Of a DNA stretch of 64,000 nucleotides, positions 1 through 8,893 are shown piece after piece; within the stretch, counting starts at the first letter, position 1, and every line of letters starts with the position of its first letter. This DNA is from UBA6168 sp041163745. GTDB taxonomy: Bacteria; Bacteroidota; Bacteroidia; Chitinophagales; Saprospiraceae. The stretch covers positions 1 to 64,000 of the forward strand of contig JBEAQU010000104.1 of NCBI GenBank assembly GCA_041163745.1, in the 5' to 3' direction. Under the pieces are notes generated by a model. It saw nothing but the letters and a program-made list of their open reading frames with translations, made no database searches and was not told the origin of the DNA. Made by a program: the position numbers and the translations under genes.

Positions 1-1
1 T

Positions 2-832
2 ATCGAATTCGAAAAAGGGCGCTACTACACCCCCTCGGAATATCACTATGGCATGAACAAAATCCTCATCGGCCATCAGGTCGCTTCGGAACTCTTCGGT
101 TCGCTCGACCCCATCGGCAAGGTTATCAACCTGGGAGGCCGCGACCTGGAAGTCATCGGCGTCTTTGAAAAATCCGGTAAAGACCTGCTCAAAGTCATGG
201 ACTACGACCAGGCTATCATCATGTCATACGAACTGGCCAAAAAAATCGCCAACGTCCGGACCACCAACTTTTGGGGGACGACCGTCAACGTAAAGGCCAA
301 ACCAGGCGTCAGCCTCGAGGAACTCCGCGACGACCTCACATGGGTGCTCCGCTCCGAAAGGAGAATCAAACCGAAGGAGGACAACAACTTTTCCCTGAAC
401 AGCCTTTCCATCCTGGCCAAATTGATGGACAATGTCTTCGGCGTGCTCAACATGGTCGGCTTCGCCATCGGCATCTTCGCCATCCTGGTCGGTATGTTCA
501 GCGTTGCCAACATCATGTTCGTCTCCGTCAAGGAACGGACCAACATCATCGGCATCAAGAAGGCCCTGGGCGCCCGTCAATCCATCATTCTGCTGGAATT
601 TCTGATCGAATCCGTATTCCTTTGTGTGATGGGGGGGCTCATCGGACTGGCACTGGTCTATTTCGTCCTGCTCGGATTGAACGACATCCTGCCGTTCCAA
701 ATCTATCTGGACCTGTCGAACATGGTCTCGGGCCTGCTTATTTCCATTGTCGTGGGTGTCCTGTCGGGCGTCATCCCGGCTTTGCAGGCCTCCCGCATGG
801 ATCCGGTCGTCGCCATCCGCCATACTGCCTGA
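2..832 (+). CDS. ABC transporter permease (MacB/FtsX type), 5' end cut by window edge
   Basis: The reading frame is open from base 2 and ends at a TGA, so only about the last 276 residues are present. The first part is a soluble periplasmic MacB-like core domain. It is followed by an FtsX-type membrane domain with three hydrophobic segments and the family signature GIKKALGARQ, which couples the permease to its ATPase, and the usual ending with ASRMDPVVAIR. Such permeases move substrates or extract lipoproteins using a separate ATP-binding subunit, which is not visible here and may lie upstream. The next gene starts about 50 bases downstream on the same strand. Family call is firm; substrate is unknown. 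Confidence 0.9.
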   Translation: MEFEKGRYYTPSEYHYGMNKILIGHQVASELFGSLDPIGKVINLGGRDLEVIGVFEKSGKDLLKVMDYDQAIIMSYELAKKIANVRTTNFWGTTVNVKAKPGVSLEELRDDLTWVLRSERRIKPKEDNNFSLNSLSILAKLMDNVFGVLNMVGFAIGIFAILVGMFSVANIMFVSVKERTNIIGIKKALGARQSIILLEFLIESVFLCVMGGLIGLALVYFVLLGLNDILPFQIYLDLSNMVSGLLISIVVGVLSGVIPALQASRMDPVVAIRHTA

Positions 833-882
833 CACAGGCATCTTGTTCCTACTGACCTGCACCCAAACAATTGCCATACCGG

Positions 883-1359
883 ATGAACGACCTGTCCATC
901 GACCTGCTGCGGTTTCAATCAGAACTGCGCTTCCGCTACCTGGAGGGGCAACGGCAGCTGTTCGACGCCGTGCGCCGGAAATACCTCGCCCAGACGCCGG
1001 AGGAATTGGTCAGGCAGCTACTTGTCCTATATCTCGTGCGAGACAAAGGGTATCCGCTCGGACACCTGTCCGTGGAGAAGTCCATCCGCGTCCACGGCCA
1101 GACAAAACGATTCGACCTCCTCGCTTACAGCCCCGACAGCCGACCGTTCCTACTGGCGGAATGCAAGGCACCCTCCGTTCGTCTCACCAACAACACTTTC
1201 TTTCAGGCAGCCACCTACAACATCGCCTTGCAAGTACCTTACCTCCTCATCACCAACGGCCCGGTATCCTATTGCTGCCATATAGACCACCAGGGTAAAA
1301 ATTATTCCTTTCTACCGGAAGTCCCGCCACCCCCTGTTTCTCCATTCCGGGGAGTTTGA
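883..1359 (+). CDS. Stand-alone type I restriction HsdR N-terminal-like nuclease domain protein
   Basis: A 158-residue protein that is essentially only the N-terminal nuclease domain of HsdR (HSDR_N_2-like). Recognisable parts are an N-terminal helical stretch (PEELVRQLLVLYL), then RFDLLAY and LLAECKAP, which together give the D...ExK pattern of a PD-(D/E)xK nuclease core. No helicase, HsdM or HsdS gene is nearby, so this is not a restriction system. Such orphan proteins are common single-copy genes in Bacteroidota, with no established role that I know of. A TTG 12 bases upstream (871) keeps the frame; I chose the ATG. Confidence 0.75.
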   Translation: MNDLSIDLLRFQSELRFRYLEGQRQLFDAVRRKYLAQTPEELVRQLLVLYLVRDKGYPLGHLSVEKSIRVHGQTKRFDLLAYSPDSRPFLLAECKAPSVRLTNNTFFQAATYNIALQVPYLLITNGPVSYCCHIDHQGKNYSFLPEVPPPPVSPFRGV

Positions 1360-1458
1360 CTAATTTTACCGACGACAAAACCAAATCGACTTCGTTTTCG
1401 CGGACCGCCCCGCACCCGTTGCCAGGGACGGACCACGGATCACCGGCACATCACAACT

Positions 1459-2415
1459 ATGAGCAAAGACACCATCCTGGTAACTGGTGCGAACGGACAA
1501 ATCGGCTCCGTCCTGACCAAATCGCTGCAGGAACATTACGGCATCCGACAGGTCCTCGCCACAGACATCCGCCCGCCGGCCGAAGCAACAGAAGGACTGT
1601 TCCTCATCCTGGACGTCACGGACAGACAAGCATTGAACGACCTGGTCTCCCGCCACCGGGTCACACAGATCTACCACCTGGCCGCCATCCTGTCGGCAAA
1701 AGGGGAATCAGCTCCGCTCCATACCTGGGACATCAACATGCAGGGGCTGTTCCATATTCTGGAAGCCGCTCGGGAACACAGGGTGGCCAAAGTCTTCCAC
1801 CCCAGCTCCATCGCCGTCTTCGGAAGCGAAGCACCCAGGATGCAGACTCCTCAGAACGCCTCCCTCCAACCGTCGACAGTCTACGGGATCTCCAAAGTCG
1901 CCGGGGAAATGTGGGCGCAATATTATTTCCGACGCTACGCGCTCGACATCCGGTCACTCCGCTATCCAGGCGTCATCGGACACCAAAGCGCACCTGGTGG
2001 CGGCACCACAGATTATGCCGTCGAAATGTACCACTACGCCCTGCAAGGCAGGCCCTATCCCTGTTTCCTACGTCCGGATACAGCGCTTCCCATGATCTAC
2101 ATGGACGATGCCATCCGGGCCACACGCCTCCTCATGGAGGCCCCTGCGGACCTTATACGGATCCGTACCAGCTACAACCTTTCCGCACTGACCTTCACCC
2201 CGGCGGAGCTGGCGGACAGCATCCGCCGCCATATCCCTTCTTTCCAGGTGGATTATCAACCAGACTTCCGACAGCAAATCGCGGACAGCTGGCCAGCCAG
2301 CATCGATGACCGTGCCGCCCGGTCGGATTGGGACTGGCATCCTGCCTTCGACCTGTCCGGCATGACCGCCGACATGCTGCTGCATCTGCAGGAAAGATAT
2401 CTGGCCCCCGCCTGA
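1459..2415 (+). CDS. tdh: L-threonine 3-dehydrogenase, short-chain (epimerase-like) type
   Basis: A 318-residue NAD-dependent enzyme of the extended short-chain dehydrogenase family. Visible motifs are the N-terminal GANGQIG nucleotide loop (residues 10-16), a serine pair at 116-117 and the catalytic YGISK (Tyr142, Lys146). It oxidises L-threonine to 2-amino-3-oxobutyrate in the cytoplasm. The assignment over a generic epimerase rests on the 2-amino-3-ketobutyrate CoA ligase gene 31 bases downstream on the same strand, the next enzyme of the pathway, and on the sugar-epimerase-like TDH type being the usual form in Bacteroidota. The two genes very probably form an operon for threonine breakdown to glycine and acetyl-CoA. 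Confidence 0.9.
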   Translation: MSKDTILVTGANGQIGSVLTKSLQEHYGIRQVLATDIRPPAEATEGLFLILDVTDRQALNDLVSRHRVTQIYHLAAILSAKGESAPLHTWDINMQGLFHILEAAREHRVAKVFHPSSIAVFGSEAPRMQTPQNASLQPSTVYGISKVAGEMWAQYYFRRYALDIRSLRYPGVIGHQSAPGGGTTDYAVEMYHYALQGRPYPCFLRPDTALPMIYMDDAIRATRLLMEAPADLIRIRTSYNLSALTFTPAELADSIRRHIPSFQVDYQPDFRQQIADSWPASIDDRAARSDWDWHPAFDLSGMTADMLLHLQERYLAPA

Positions 2416-2446
2416 TCCGTGGCTTTCTTCCGTCTCCCCAGGGACC

Positions 2447-3661
2447 ATGTCAGACAATCAAATCCAGCATCCTATGTTCCAACAAGTCCGAACCGCCCTC
2501 CGCCAGGAAATCGAGGAGATAAAATCAGCCGGATTGTACAAATCCGAAAGGATTCTCACCAGCCCGCAAGGTGCTTGCGTCACGACTGACAAAGGCCAGG
2601 AAGTCCTGAATTTCTGCGCCAACAATTACCTCGGACTCTCCGCACATCCCGCTGTGGTCGAGGCCGCCCACCAGGCGATAGACTCCCACGGCTTCGGCCT
2701 GTCCTCCGTTCGCTTCATATGCGGCACCCAGGACATCCACAAGCAACTGGAACGAAAAATAGCCGGATTCCTCGGACAGGAAGACGCCATCCTTTATGCC
2801 GCTGCCTTCGATGCCAACGGCGGGCTGTTCGAACCGTTGCTTTCCGCCGAGGACGCGGTCATATCAGATGAACTGAACCACGCCAGCATCATCGACGGCA
2901 TTCGACTTTGCAAGGCGCAACGTTTCCGCTACCGGCACAACAATATGGACGACCTCGAGGAACAACTGAAAGCAGCAGGCACAGCCCGCCGCAGGCTGGT
3001 CTTTACAGACGGTGTGTTCAGTATGGACGGTACCATCGCTCAACTCGACAGGATATGCGAACTCGCCGAACGCTACGGTGCCATGGTCGGAATTGACGAA
3101 TGTCATGCCACCGGCTTTCTTGGCAAAACTGGACGAGGCACCCATGAATTCCGTAACGTCATAGACCGCATCGATATCATCACCGGCACCTTCGGGAAAG
3201 CCCTCGGCGGCGCTTCCGGCGGATTCACCGCTGCCCGCACGGAAATTGTCGACCTGCTGCGCCAAAGAAGCAGACCCTACCTCTTCTCCAATACGCTCGC
3301 ACCAGCCATCGCCGGCGCTTCCATCGCCGTCCTGGATATGCTCGACACCTCCACGGACCTTCGAGACAAGCTGGAAAAAAACACCCTGTATTTCCGGAAA
3401 CACATGACCGACGCCGGCTTCGACATCCTGCCCGGGGAACATCCGATCGTCCCCATCATGCTCTACGACGCCGTCATCGCACAACAATTCGCCGCGGACC
3501 TGCTGGCGGAAGGCATCTACGCGGTCGGGTTTTTCTACCCGGTCGTGCCAAAAGGAAAAGCCAGGATACGGGTACAGATCTCCGCCGCCCATGAGCCGGA
3601 CCAGCTTGACCGTGCCATCAGCGCCTTTGTCTCCGTCGGAAGGAGGTTGGGGGTCATCTGA
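2447..3661 (+). CDS. kbl: Glycine C-acetyltransferase (2-amino-3-ketobutyrate CoA ligase)
   Basis: A 404-residue pyridoxal-phosphate enzyme of the alpha-oxoamine synthase family. The cofactor lysine lies in TGTFGKALGG (Lys251), and Asp217 in IDECHATG is the usual partner of the pyridine nitrogen. NFCANNYLGLS near residue 56 is a family hallmark. It cleaves 2-amino-3-oxobutyrate with CoA to glycine and acetyl-CoA. Length is full for the family (about 395-400). It follows tdh by 31 bases on the same strand, so the two steps are encoded together. The convergent gene ends 17 bases downstream. Confidence 0.96.
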   Translation: MSDNQIQHPMFQQVRTALRQEIEEIKSAGLYKSERILTSPQGACVTTDKGQEVLNFCANNYLGLSAHPAVVEAAHQAIDSHGFGLSSVRFICGTQDIHKQLERKIAGFLGQEDAILYAAAFDANGGLFEPLLSAEDAVISDELNHASIIDGIRLCKAQRFRYRHNNMDDLEEQLKAAGTARRRLVFTDGVFSMDGTIAQLDRICELAERYGAMVGIDECHATGFLGKTGRGTHEFRNVIDRIDIITGTFGKALGGASGGFTAARTEIVDLLRQRSRPYLFSNTLAPAIAGASIAVLDMLDTSTDLRDKLEKNTLYFRKHMTDAGFDILPGEHPIVPIMLYDAVIAQQFAADLLAEGIYAVGFFYPVVPKGKARIRVQISAAHEPDQLDRAISAFVSVGRRLGVI

Positions 3662-3678
3662 CCTCAGCCTGGCTCCGC

Positions 3679-4947
3679 TCAAGGCAGAACCGGCAACCTG
3701 TATTGCCAACGCCGACCCCGCTCGCTGACCAATATCAAGTGGTAGATTCCCGGTGGAACCGCTTCCAACCCGATGCCTGCCCCACCGGGTTCCACCTTGG
3801 ACCGTAACACCACTTGTCCTCCCGGACGAACCAACCAGGCCTCCAGTGGATCCGCCTCCTCACCATTCCCCCCGGTAAGGAAGAAAACGCGGTCGCCGGC
3901 AGGGATGGGGTAGGGGACGGGTGGCCGTTCCGCATCCCGACAACAATTGGGAAACCAATTAGTCATACCTACCGACTCCCCCTGTGTATCCATCAGACGA
4001 ATGCGAAACAACGCTTGGCATGCCAAAACGCCCGGCGAAGAGAACACATATGCTTCCTTTCCTTGCTGAAACGGTATGCTTCCCATCCGGTCGACATGCC
4101 GTCCTTCCACAACTCCTTCCAACAGGAAATGCTCCGCTCCCGCCGGCTCCCCGTCCACCTTCCATCCAATGACCCCGTCGACACAACCGACGGATGAAAA
4201 GAGCAACGGAAGGGGCGCTTGCGGGCTTCCCTCCACCATGACGTTGTCGAAACGGATGGTGCCCAAACCACTCGGAAAATGCAACTTGATATCGTTCAAT
4301 GGCACGGCGGACAAAGCCGCCATATCTTCGAAGACCAGCTGCGGACCAACCCAGACATCCGCCCGGAATGGCGCCAGACTCCGTTCCGTTCCGTCAGGCC
4401 CCCAATATGTCCAGGCAGCCTGCTCCGGGTTCATCACCCATAGGATGGGCTGTATACCCTCGAACACCGCACTGTTGACGCCGGCACCGATATCCCTGAG
4501 CTGGAATCCTTCCACTGGTTGTGACACCAGGTTGATGCCGAGCCTGGTGAAGGTATTTTCATTCGAAGGTGCGAAATATCCCGCGTCATAGCCGGTTCCA
4601 ACCCGAAGTATGGCTGCGGACGTGGTGTTGCCGCCCGTCGCCCAGGCGACAAGATCGAATGACAACATCATGCCACCGGATGTCCCCTGGTCGTCCATCA
4701 GAAATATCCCCGCATTACCCGAAATCCGCTCCAGTTGCAAAGCTCCGTCGGCGATCGACAGCGCCATGCCGCCGCCGGATGCCGCGATGGCTGCGAACTG
4801 ATTCGGTTCCGAGCCTATGTAATCAGATACGACGGGGGAGGATTCGAAATCCTGGAAAAAGGACTGCGCCGGCGCACCCAGCGCCAGCAGCAGGCATAGG
4901 AAAGGGCAAACAGTCCCTGCCCTTGTAAAGGAAGGTGTTCTCAGCAT
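3679..4947 (-). CDS. Secreted protein with probable T9SS C-terminal region, function unknown
   Basis: About 422 residues. I start at the ATG at 4947 because it opens directly on a signal peptide (hydrophobic PFLCLLLALGAPAQS) rather than 17 residues earlier. The mature protein begins FFQDFESSP and has a beta-rich first half rich in Gly, Asp and aromatic residues, ending in IRFDNVMVEG. That resembles concanavalin-like adhesive domains found after QDFES-type starts. The last 60 residues (GGQVVLRSKVE...PPGIYHLILVS) resemble a T9SS sorting domain. Likely cell-surface or released; I cannot assign an activity. It is convergent with kbl. Confidence 0.75.
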   Translation of the reverse strand: MLRTPSFTRAGTVCPFLCLLLALGAPAQSFFQDFESSPVVSDYIGSEPNQFAAIAASGGGMALSIADGALQLERISGNAGIFLMDDQGTSGGMMLSFDLVAWATGGNTTSAAILRVGTGYDAGYFAPSNENTFTRLGINLVSQPVEGFQLRDIGAGVNSAVFEGIQPILWVMNPEQAAWTYWGPDGTERSLAPFRADVWVGPQLVFEDMAALSAVPLNDIKLHFPSGLGTIRFDNVMVEGSPQAPLPLLFSSVGCVDGVIGWKVDGEPAGAEHFLLEGVVEGRHVDRMGSIPFQQGKEAYVFSSPGVLACQALFRIRLMDTQGESVGMTNWFPNCCRDAERPPVPYPIPAGDRVFFLTGGNGEEADPLEAWLVRPGGQVVLRSKVEPGGAGIGLEAVPPGIYHLILVSERGRRWQYRLPVLP

Positions 4948-5445
4948 GGTTTCCGGGGTTGAAAGTAGCGGGATATTTGTCAGGGGCAGGGTTACCACCG
5001 ATGAATCTCAACCAGCACCGGCTGCTGTCGGAATGCCGGACGGAATGGTTGTCGCCGGGGCAAAATGGTTTGTTCAAATTAAAATTAAGGGAAAATTTTC
5101 ACCGGAACAAAATTTATCCGAACTTTGTGATTGAAGCCAAACATTCCCATCCTTACAACTAAGCCCAAAGTACAGTACAATGCCGGTATCCGCTTAGTCT
5201 CCGGCGCTTCCCTAAGACTGCTCTGAGGTTTCTCCCTGCCAGGTACACGCATCCACAGCCATTGACGTGATCCTTCGGTCGACCGCACCGGCGCATGTGC
5301 TCCGACAGTATGACTTTCCCGTCACCCGGCCAGGTAGAAAACCAAAATTCGTCCGGTGCCCCCTCCAGAAAGGTGCGAGCGTTCAATTCCGAAAGGACGA
5401 AACGGAATACGGTAGTGCAATTGCAAAGGAAAAATACATCGAACC
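4948..5445. other. Intergenic region with no convincing gene
   Basis: About 500 bases between two divergent exported-protein genes. The first part (about 5080-5160) is distinctly AT-rich, which fits promoter DNA for one or both genes. I found no exact TAnnTTTG box at a useful distance from either start. Short reading frames here have no recognisable content. CTTAG and CTAAG arms flank about 14 bases near 5193-5216, a weak hairpin I do not interpret. Confidence 0.4.
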
Positions 5446-6138
5446 ATGAAAATCCGCATAGCAACAGGACTGTTGTCCGTCCTTTTACCTTTGACCCTGC
5501 TCGGCCAGGTTCCCATTGAAGCCGGAGCATTCATCGGCACCACCACCTACCAAGGCGACCTGGCAGAGAATCATGTGGAATTCAACGAACTCAACCTTGC
5601 CTACGGCGGTTTCGTCCGCTACGCAATCAACCCCAAAGTGAAGCTGCGGGGAAATGTGATATACGGCAACATAAGCGGGACGGATCGGAATGCCAAGGAC
5701 CTTGGATTGTACAACCGGGGATGGACCTATGATTCCTATATCGTGGAAATGTCCTTGCTTATGGAATACCATCCCATCGGAAGGTCGCGGACCGACAAGA
5801 TTGGTTTCTTCGCTCCCCAGGTCACCCCTTACATCGCATCCGGAGTGGGATTCATCAATTTCGACCCTTCCATCACGGTATCCAGGTTCCAGGACGTCAA
5901 CTTGTTTCCCGAGAACGCAGCCAAGTCATCCTCCGTCAGCATGCCGGTCATCGGAGGGGTCACCTTCGACATCAGTGAAAAGTTCCTGCTGGGGGTGGAG
6001 GTAGGGTCGAGGCTGACCTTCAACGATTACCTGGACGGTGTGAGCAAGAACGGCAATCCGAAGAAAGGAGACCTGTTCATATTCGGCGGGGTGTGCCTGA
6101 CGTATTATGTGGGGTACGAATCAGAATACAGCTTCTGA
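5446..6138 (+). CDS. DUF6089 / PorG-like outer-membrane beta-barrel protein
   Basis: 230 residues with a clean signal peptide (MKIRIATGLLSVLLPLTLLG). The start of the mature chain (EAGAFIGTTTYQGDLAE) and the later barrel strands are typical of the DUF6089 group, related to the T9SS outer-membrane component PorG. The alternating aromatic/hydrophobic pattern and the C-terminal strand point to an eight-stranded barrel. Whether it serves the type IX system or is one of several unspecialised paralogues cannot be told here. A purine-rich stretch (AAAGGAAAAA) precedes the ATG. Confidence 0.8.
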   Translation: MKIRIATGLLSVLLPLTLLGQVPIEAGAFIGTTTYQGDLAENHVEFNELNLAYGGFVRYAINPKVKLRGNVIYGNISGTDRNAKDLGLYNRGWTYDSYIVEMSLLMEYHPIGRSRTDKIGFFAPQVTPYIASGVGFINFDPSITVSRFQDVNLFPENAAKSSSVSMPVIGGVTFDISEKFLLGVEVGSRLTFNDYLDGVSKNGNPKKGDLFIFGGVCLTYYVGYESEYSF

Positions 6139-6206
6139 GGGGGGGCGCAGCGAAGCGGACCGTCCGGCACCAGTCCATCCGGATTGTCCCGACGACCTGC
6201 ATCGTA

Positions 6207-7346
6207 TCATTCCTGCAGGATTTCCCTTGAGATGACGAGCCGTTGTATTTCGCTGGTTCCTTCACCGATAGTGCAAAGCTTGGCATCCCGGTAGTACTTT
6301 TCCACAGGAAAATCCTTGATATAGCCATATCCGCCGAAAATCTGTACAGCTTCCGCAGCAACGAAACAGGCTGTTTCGGAGGCGAGGTACTTTGCCATGG
6401 CAGACATACGGGTGGTCTTTTCCCCTTTGTCCTTGGCATGACCCGCCTGATGGGTCAGCAAGGCAGCCGCTTCGATGCGGGTGGCCATGTCAGCCAGTTT
6501 GAAGGCAATCGCCTGGAAAGCGGAGATGGGTTTGCCGAATTGATGCCGCTCGCCTGCATATTTCAAAGCTGCTTCATAAGCTGCCTTCGCAATGCCGACC
6601 GACAAGGCTGCGATGGAAATCCGACCGCCATCGAGCACCTTGAGACTTTGGATGAAACCTTCGCCCTCCTTACCGAGAACCTGGGAGTCCGGAATCCTGC
6701 AATCTTCGAAAATCATCTCCGCCGTCTCCGAAGCGCGCATTCCGAGTTTGTTCTCCTTTTTTCCGCTGCGGAAGCCGGGGGTTCCACGCTCCACGATGAA
6801 AGCTGTCATCCCGTGACTGTCCAGCTGTTCGCCTGTCCGGGCCACTACGACGGCGACATGGCCGGTTTTCCCATGGGTAATGAAATTCTTGGTTCCGTTC
6901 AATACGTAACCGGCACCGTCCCTGACCGCCACGCATTGCATGCGCCCCGCATCGCTACCGGTATTGGGCTCTGTCAGACCCCATGCCCCGATCCATTCGC
7001 CGGAGGCCAACCGGGGCAGATAAGCCTGCTTTTGGCTTTCATCTCCAAATAGCAATATGTGATTGGTGCAAAGGGAATTGTGTGCCGCCACCGACAAGCC
7101 GATGCCTCCGCATGCCTTCCCGATTTCCTCCAGGACGGTGATGTAGGCAGCGTAGTCCAACCCAGCCCCACCATATAATTCCGGTACCAGCACCCCCATG
7201 AATCCGTGGTCGCCCATGGCGCCAAAAAGTTCCTTCGGAAAATGTTGTTCCTCGTCCCATACAGCGGCGAACGGCCTGACGTGTCGGTCTGCAAATGCCC
7301 GGGCACTTTCCCTGATCAGCGAAAGATTTTCAAAGTCTGACTTCAT
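6207..7346 (-). CDS. Acyl-CoA dehydrogenase
   Basis: 379 residues, standard length for the FAD-dependent acyl-CoA dehydrogenase family. Seen in order are an N-terminal helical domain, the flavin region WGLTEPNTGSDAG followed by NGTKNFITHG, and a C-terminal domain with ERHQFGKPI and the catalytic glutamate in GEGTSEIQRL near the end. It introduces the trans-2 double bond in acyl-CoA thioesters and passes electrons to ETF. Chain-length or branched-chain preference cannot be read safely; the general form is short/medium chain or isovaleryl type. No other beta-oxidation gene is adjacent, so it is probably its own unit. Confidence 0.94.
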   Translation of the reverse strand: MKSDFENLSLIRESARAFADRHVRPFAAVWDEEQHFPKELFGAMGDHGFMGVLVPELYGGAGLDYAAYITVLEEIGKACGGIGLSVAAHNSLCTNHILLFGDESQKQAYLPRLASGEWIGAWGLTEPNTGSDAGRMQCVAVRDGAGYVLNGTKNFITHGKTGHVAVVVARTGEQLDSHGMTAFIVERGTPGFRSGKKENKLGMRASETAEMIFEDCRIPDSQVLGKEGEGFIQSLKVLDGGRISIAALSVGIAKAAYEAALKYAGERHQFGKPISAFQAIAFKLADMATRIEAAALLTHQAGHAKDKGEKTTRMSAMAKYLASETACFVAAEAVQIFGGYGYIKDFPVEKYYRDAKLCTIGEGTSEIQRLVISREILQE

Positions 7347-7518
7347 GTCGGTAGGTTTTAATGGAAGGCACGAACTAGGGCAGTGCCTGCGTATGGCGGC
7401 GCCCTTTATTGGTTAACCCGAACGGTGGAATTTTGTTGCATGGCTGCAACAATCCGAATGATGAGAACATGCCGCAGCCGGCGGCTCTCATGCTGGCAGG
7501 TGATGTGCAGCCAGGACA

Positions 7519-8649
7519 TTACAAGCCGAGGACCTGCCGCATCATGGCATACAGGAAGGTGTTGTCGAATACTCCCCTGAATCGGTCGGCACCGGGTCCG
7601 TAGGCAAACACCGGCACCATGCTGGCCGTATGGCCGTTGGTGGTGAAGGCAAGGGAAGGTCTTTTCAGCCTCGACCCGGGCATGACGGCCAAGCCGCCCG
7701 TTTCATGGTCGGCGGTGACGATCACAAGGGTGTTTCCGTCCTTTTCGGCAAATGCCAGGACTTCCCGCATCGTACGCTCGAAGTCCTTGAGCTCCTGCAA
7801 CAAGGGTTCCGCCTGGTTGGCATGGCAGGACCAGTCTATCTGCGACCCTTCGATCAGCAGGAAAAACCCCTTGTCACTCCTTTGCGACAAGAATTCCGTT
7901 GCGATCCGAGCAGACACGGGAAGATAATCCCGGCCCTGAAACGCAGGAAGCGGCTGGTTGTCCGCCGTAAAGAAGACAAAAGGCTTGCGGGGGTCCGGCT
8001 TGACTCGAAACAAGTCGTGTCGGAAAAAATCGAATACGGCGGTCCCGCGTTCCTCCATCTCATCGATCAGGTGGCGGGCATCGCATTTACGACGGTCAAA
8101 ATATTGCTTGCCGCCCCCGATCATCAGGTCGGTCGGCTGCTGGGCCATGTCCACCGCAATTTGTTCGTACAGGTTACGCGCCCGCTGGTGGGCGGCAAAG
8201 GAGGCCGGCGTGGCATGGACTATCGAGGAAGTGACCACCAGGCCGGTTGCAAAGCCTTGTCCCTTGGCCAATTCCAGGATGGATTGCGCGGCATGCTCCG
8301 TGGTGTCAACGCCGATGGCGTTGTTTTTTGTTTTCAGACCGGTGGCCATGGCCGTGGCGGCGGCGGCGGAATCCGTGACCAGGTTGTCGGCGGAATGCGT
8401 CTTTTGAAACCCGATGACAGGAAATGCTTCCAACACCGTTTGGGTCTGATCATACAACAGGGCCGAAATTTGGCTGAGCCCCATTCCGTCACCAATCATC
8501 AGGATAAGGTTACGCGGAAGAGACTCCTCCGACGGTTGGCCGAACAATTGCTGCGTACGACCGGCAATGGCCAGGGGCAGGGCGGACAAGCCCAGGAATA
8601 AAATCGTCAGCAGGGCGGAACACCCCCGCATGTTCCTCGTAGTCGGCAT
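7519..8649 (-). CDS. Alkaline phosphatase, exported
   Basis: 376 residues with an N-terminal signal segment (LLTILFLGLSALPLAIAG). Family motifs are the metal-binding MIGDGMG (Asp54), the nucleophile serine in VTDSAAAATA (Ser94), the metal-site motif DWSCHANQAEP, and TADHETGG near the C-terminus. It hydrolyses phosphate monoesters in the periplasm or at the cell surface, with two Zn and one Mg ion expected. A TAACTTTG box sits about 20 bases upstream of the ATG. No phosphate transport genes are adjacent, so Pho control is not shown by context. Confidence 0.93.
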   Translation of the reverse strand: MPTTRNMRGCSALLTILFLGLSALPLAIAGRTQQLFGQPSEESLPRNLILMIGDGMGLSQISALLYDQTQTVLEAFPVIGFQKTHSADNLVTDSAAAATAMATGLKTKNNAIGVDTTEHAAQSILELAKGQGFATGLVVTSSIVHATPASFAAHQRARNLYEQIAVDMAQQPTDLMIGGGKQYFDRRKCDARHLIDEMEERGTAVFDFFRHDLFRVKPDPRKPFVFFTADNQPLPAFQGRDYLPVSARIATEFLSQRSDKGFFLLIEGSQIDWSCHANQAEPLLQELKDFERTMREVLAFAEKDGNTLVIVTADHETGGLAVMPGSRLKRPSLAFTTNGHTASMVPVFAYGPGADRFRGVFDNTFLYAMMRQVLGL

Positions 8650-8669
8650 GAACAGATTATTTGTGGCTC

Positions 8670-8677
8670 CAAAGTTA
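8670..8677 (-). promoter_or_regulatory. Putative -7 promoter box for the alkaline phosphatase gene
   Basis: Read on the minus strand this is TAACTTTG, a full match to the Bacteroidota TAnnTTTG element, 20 bases before the alkaline phosphatase ATG. No TTG is seen at the expected upstream distance, so this is a one-element match. Confidence 0.5.
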
Positions 8678-8893
8678 ACGCTAAATTAATTTGTACAGCC
8701 TTTTTCGGACGGCCGTACGCAGATCTTGCAGGCGATTTGCTAATTTTATGAATCGGATGCGACCGTGGCATATCGGCACCGGCTGACCGGAACGCCTGCC
8801 GCCTTGCCTTCGACAGGCAGGCCTGTTAATCGCCGGCGAACCTGCCCGACCGTATCCTGGCGTTTTCCGCCGGACCGATTTGACTGACAAAGC

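Noticed and set aside
5159..5530. A 123-codon minus-strand frame upstream of the DUF6089 gene
   Set aside because: Overlaps the signal peptide of a well-supported gene and has a random-looking Cys/Arg-rich composition.
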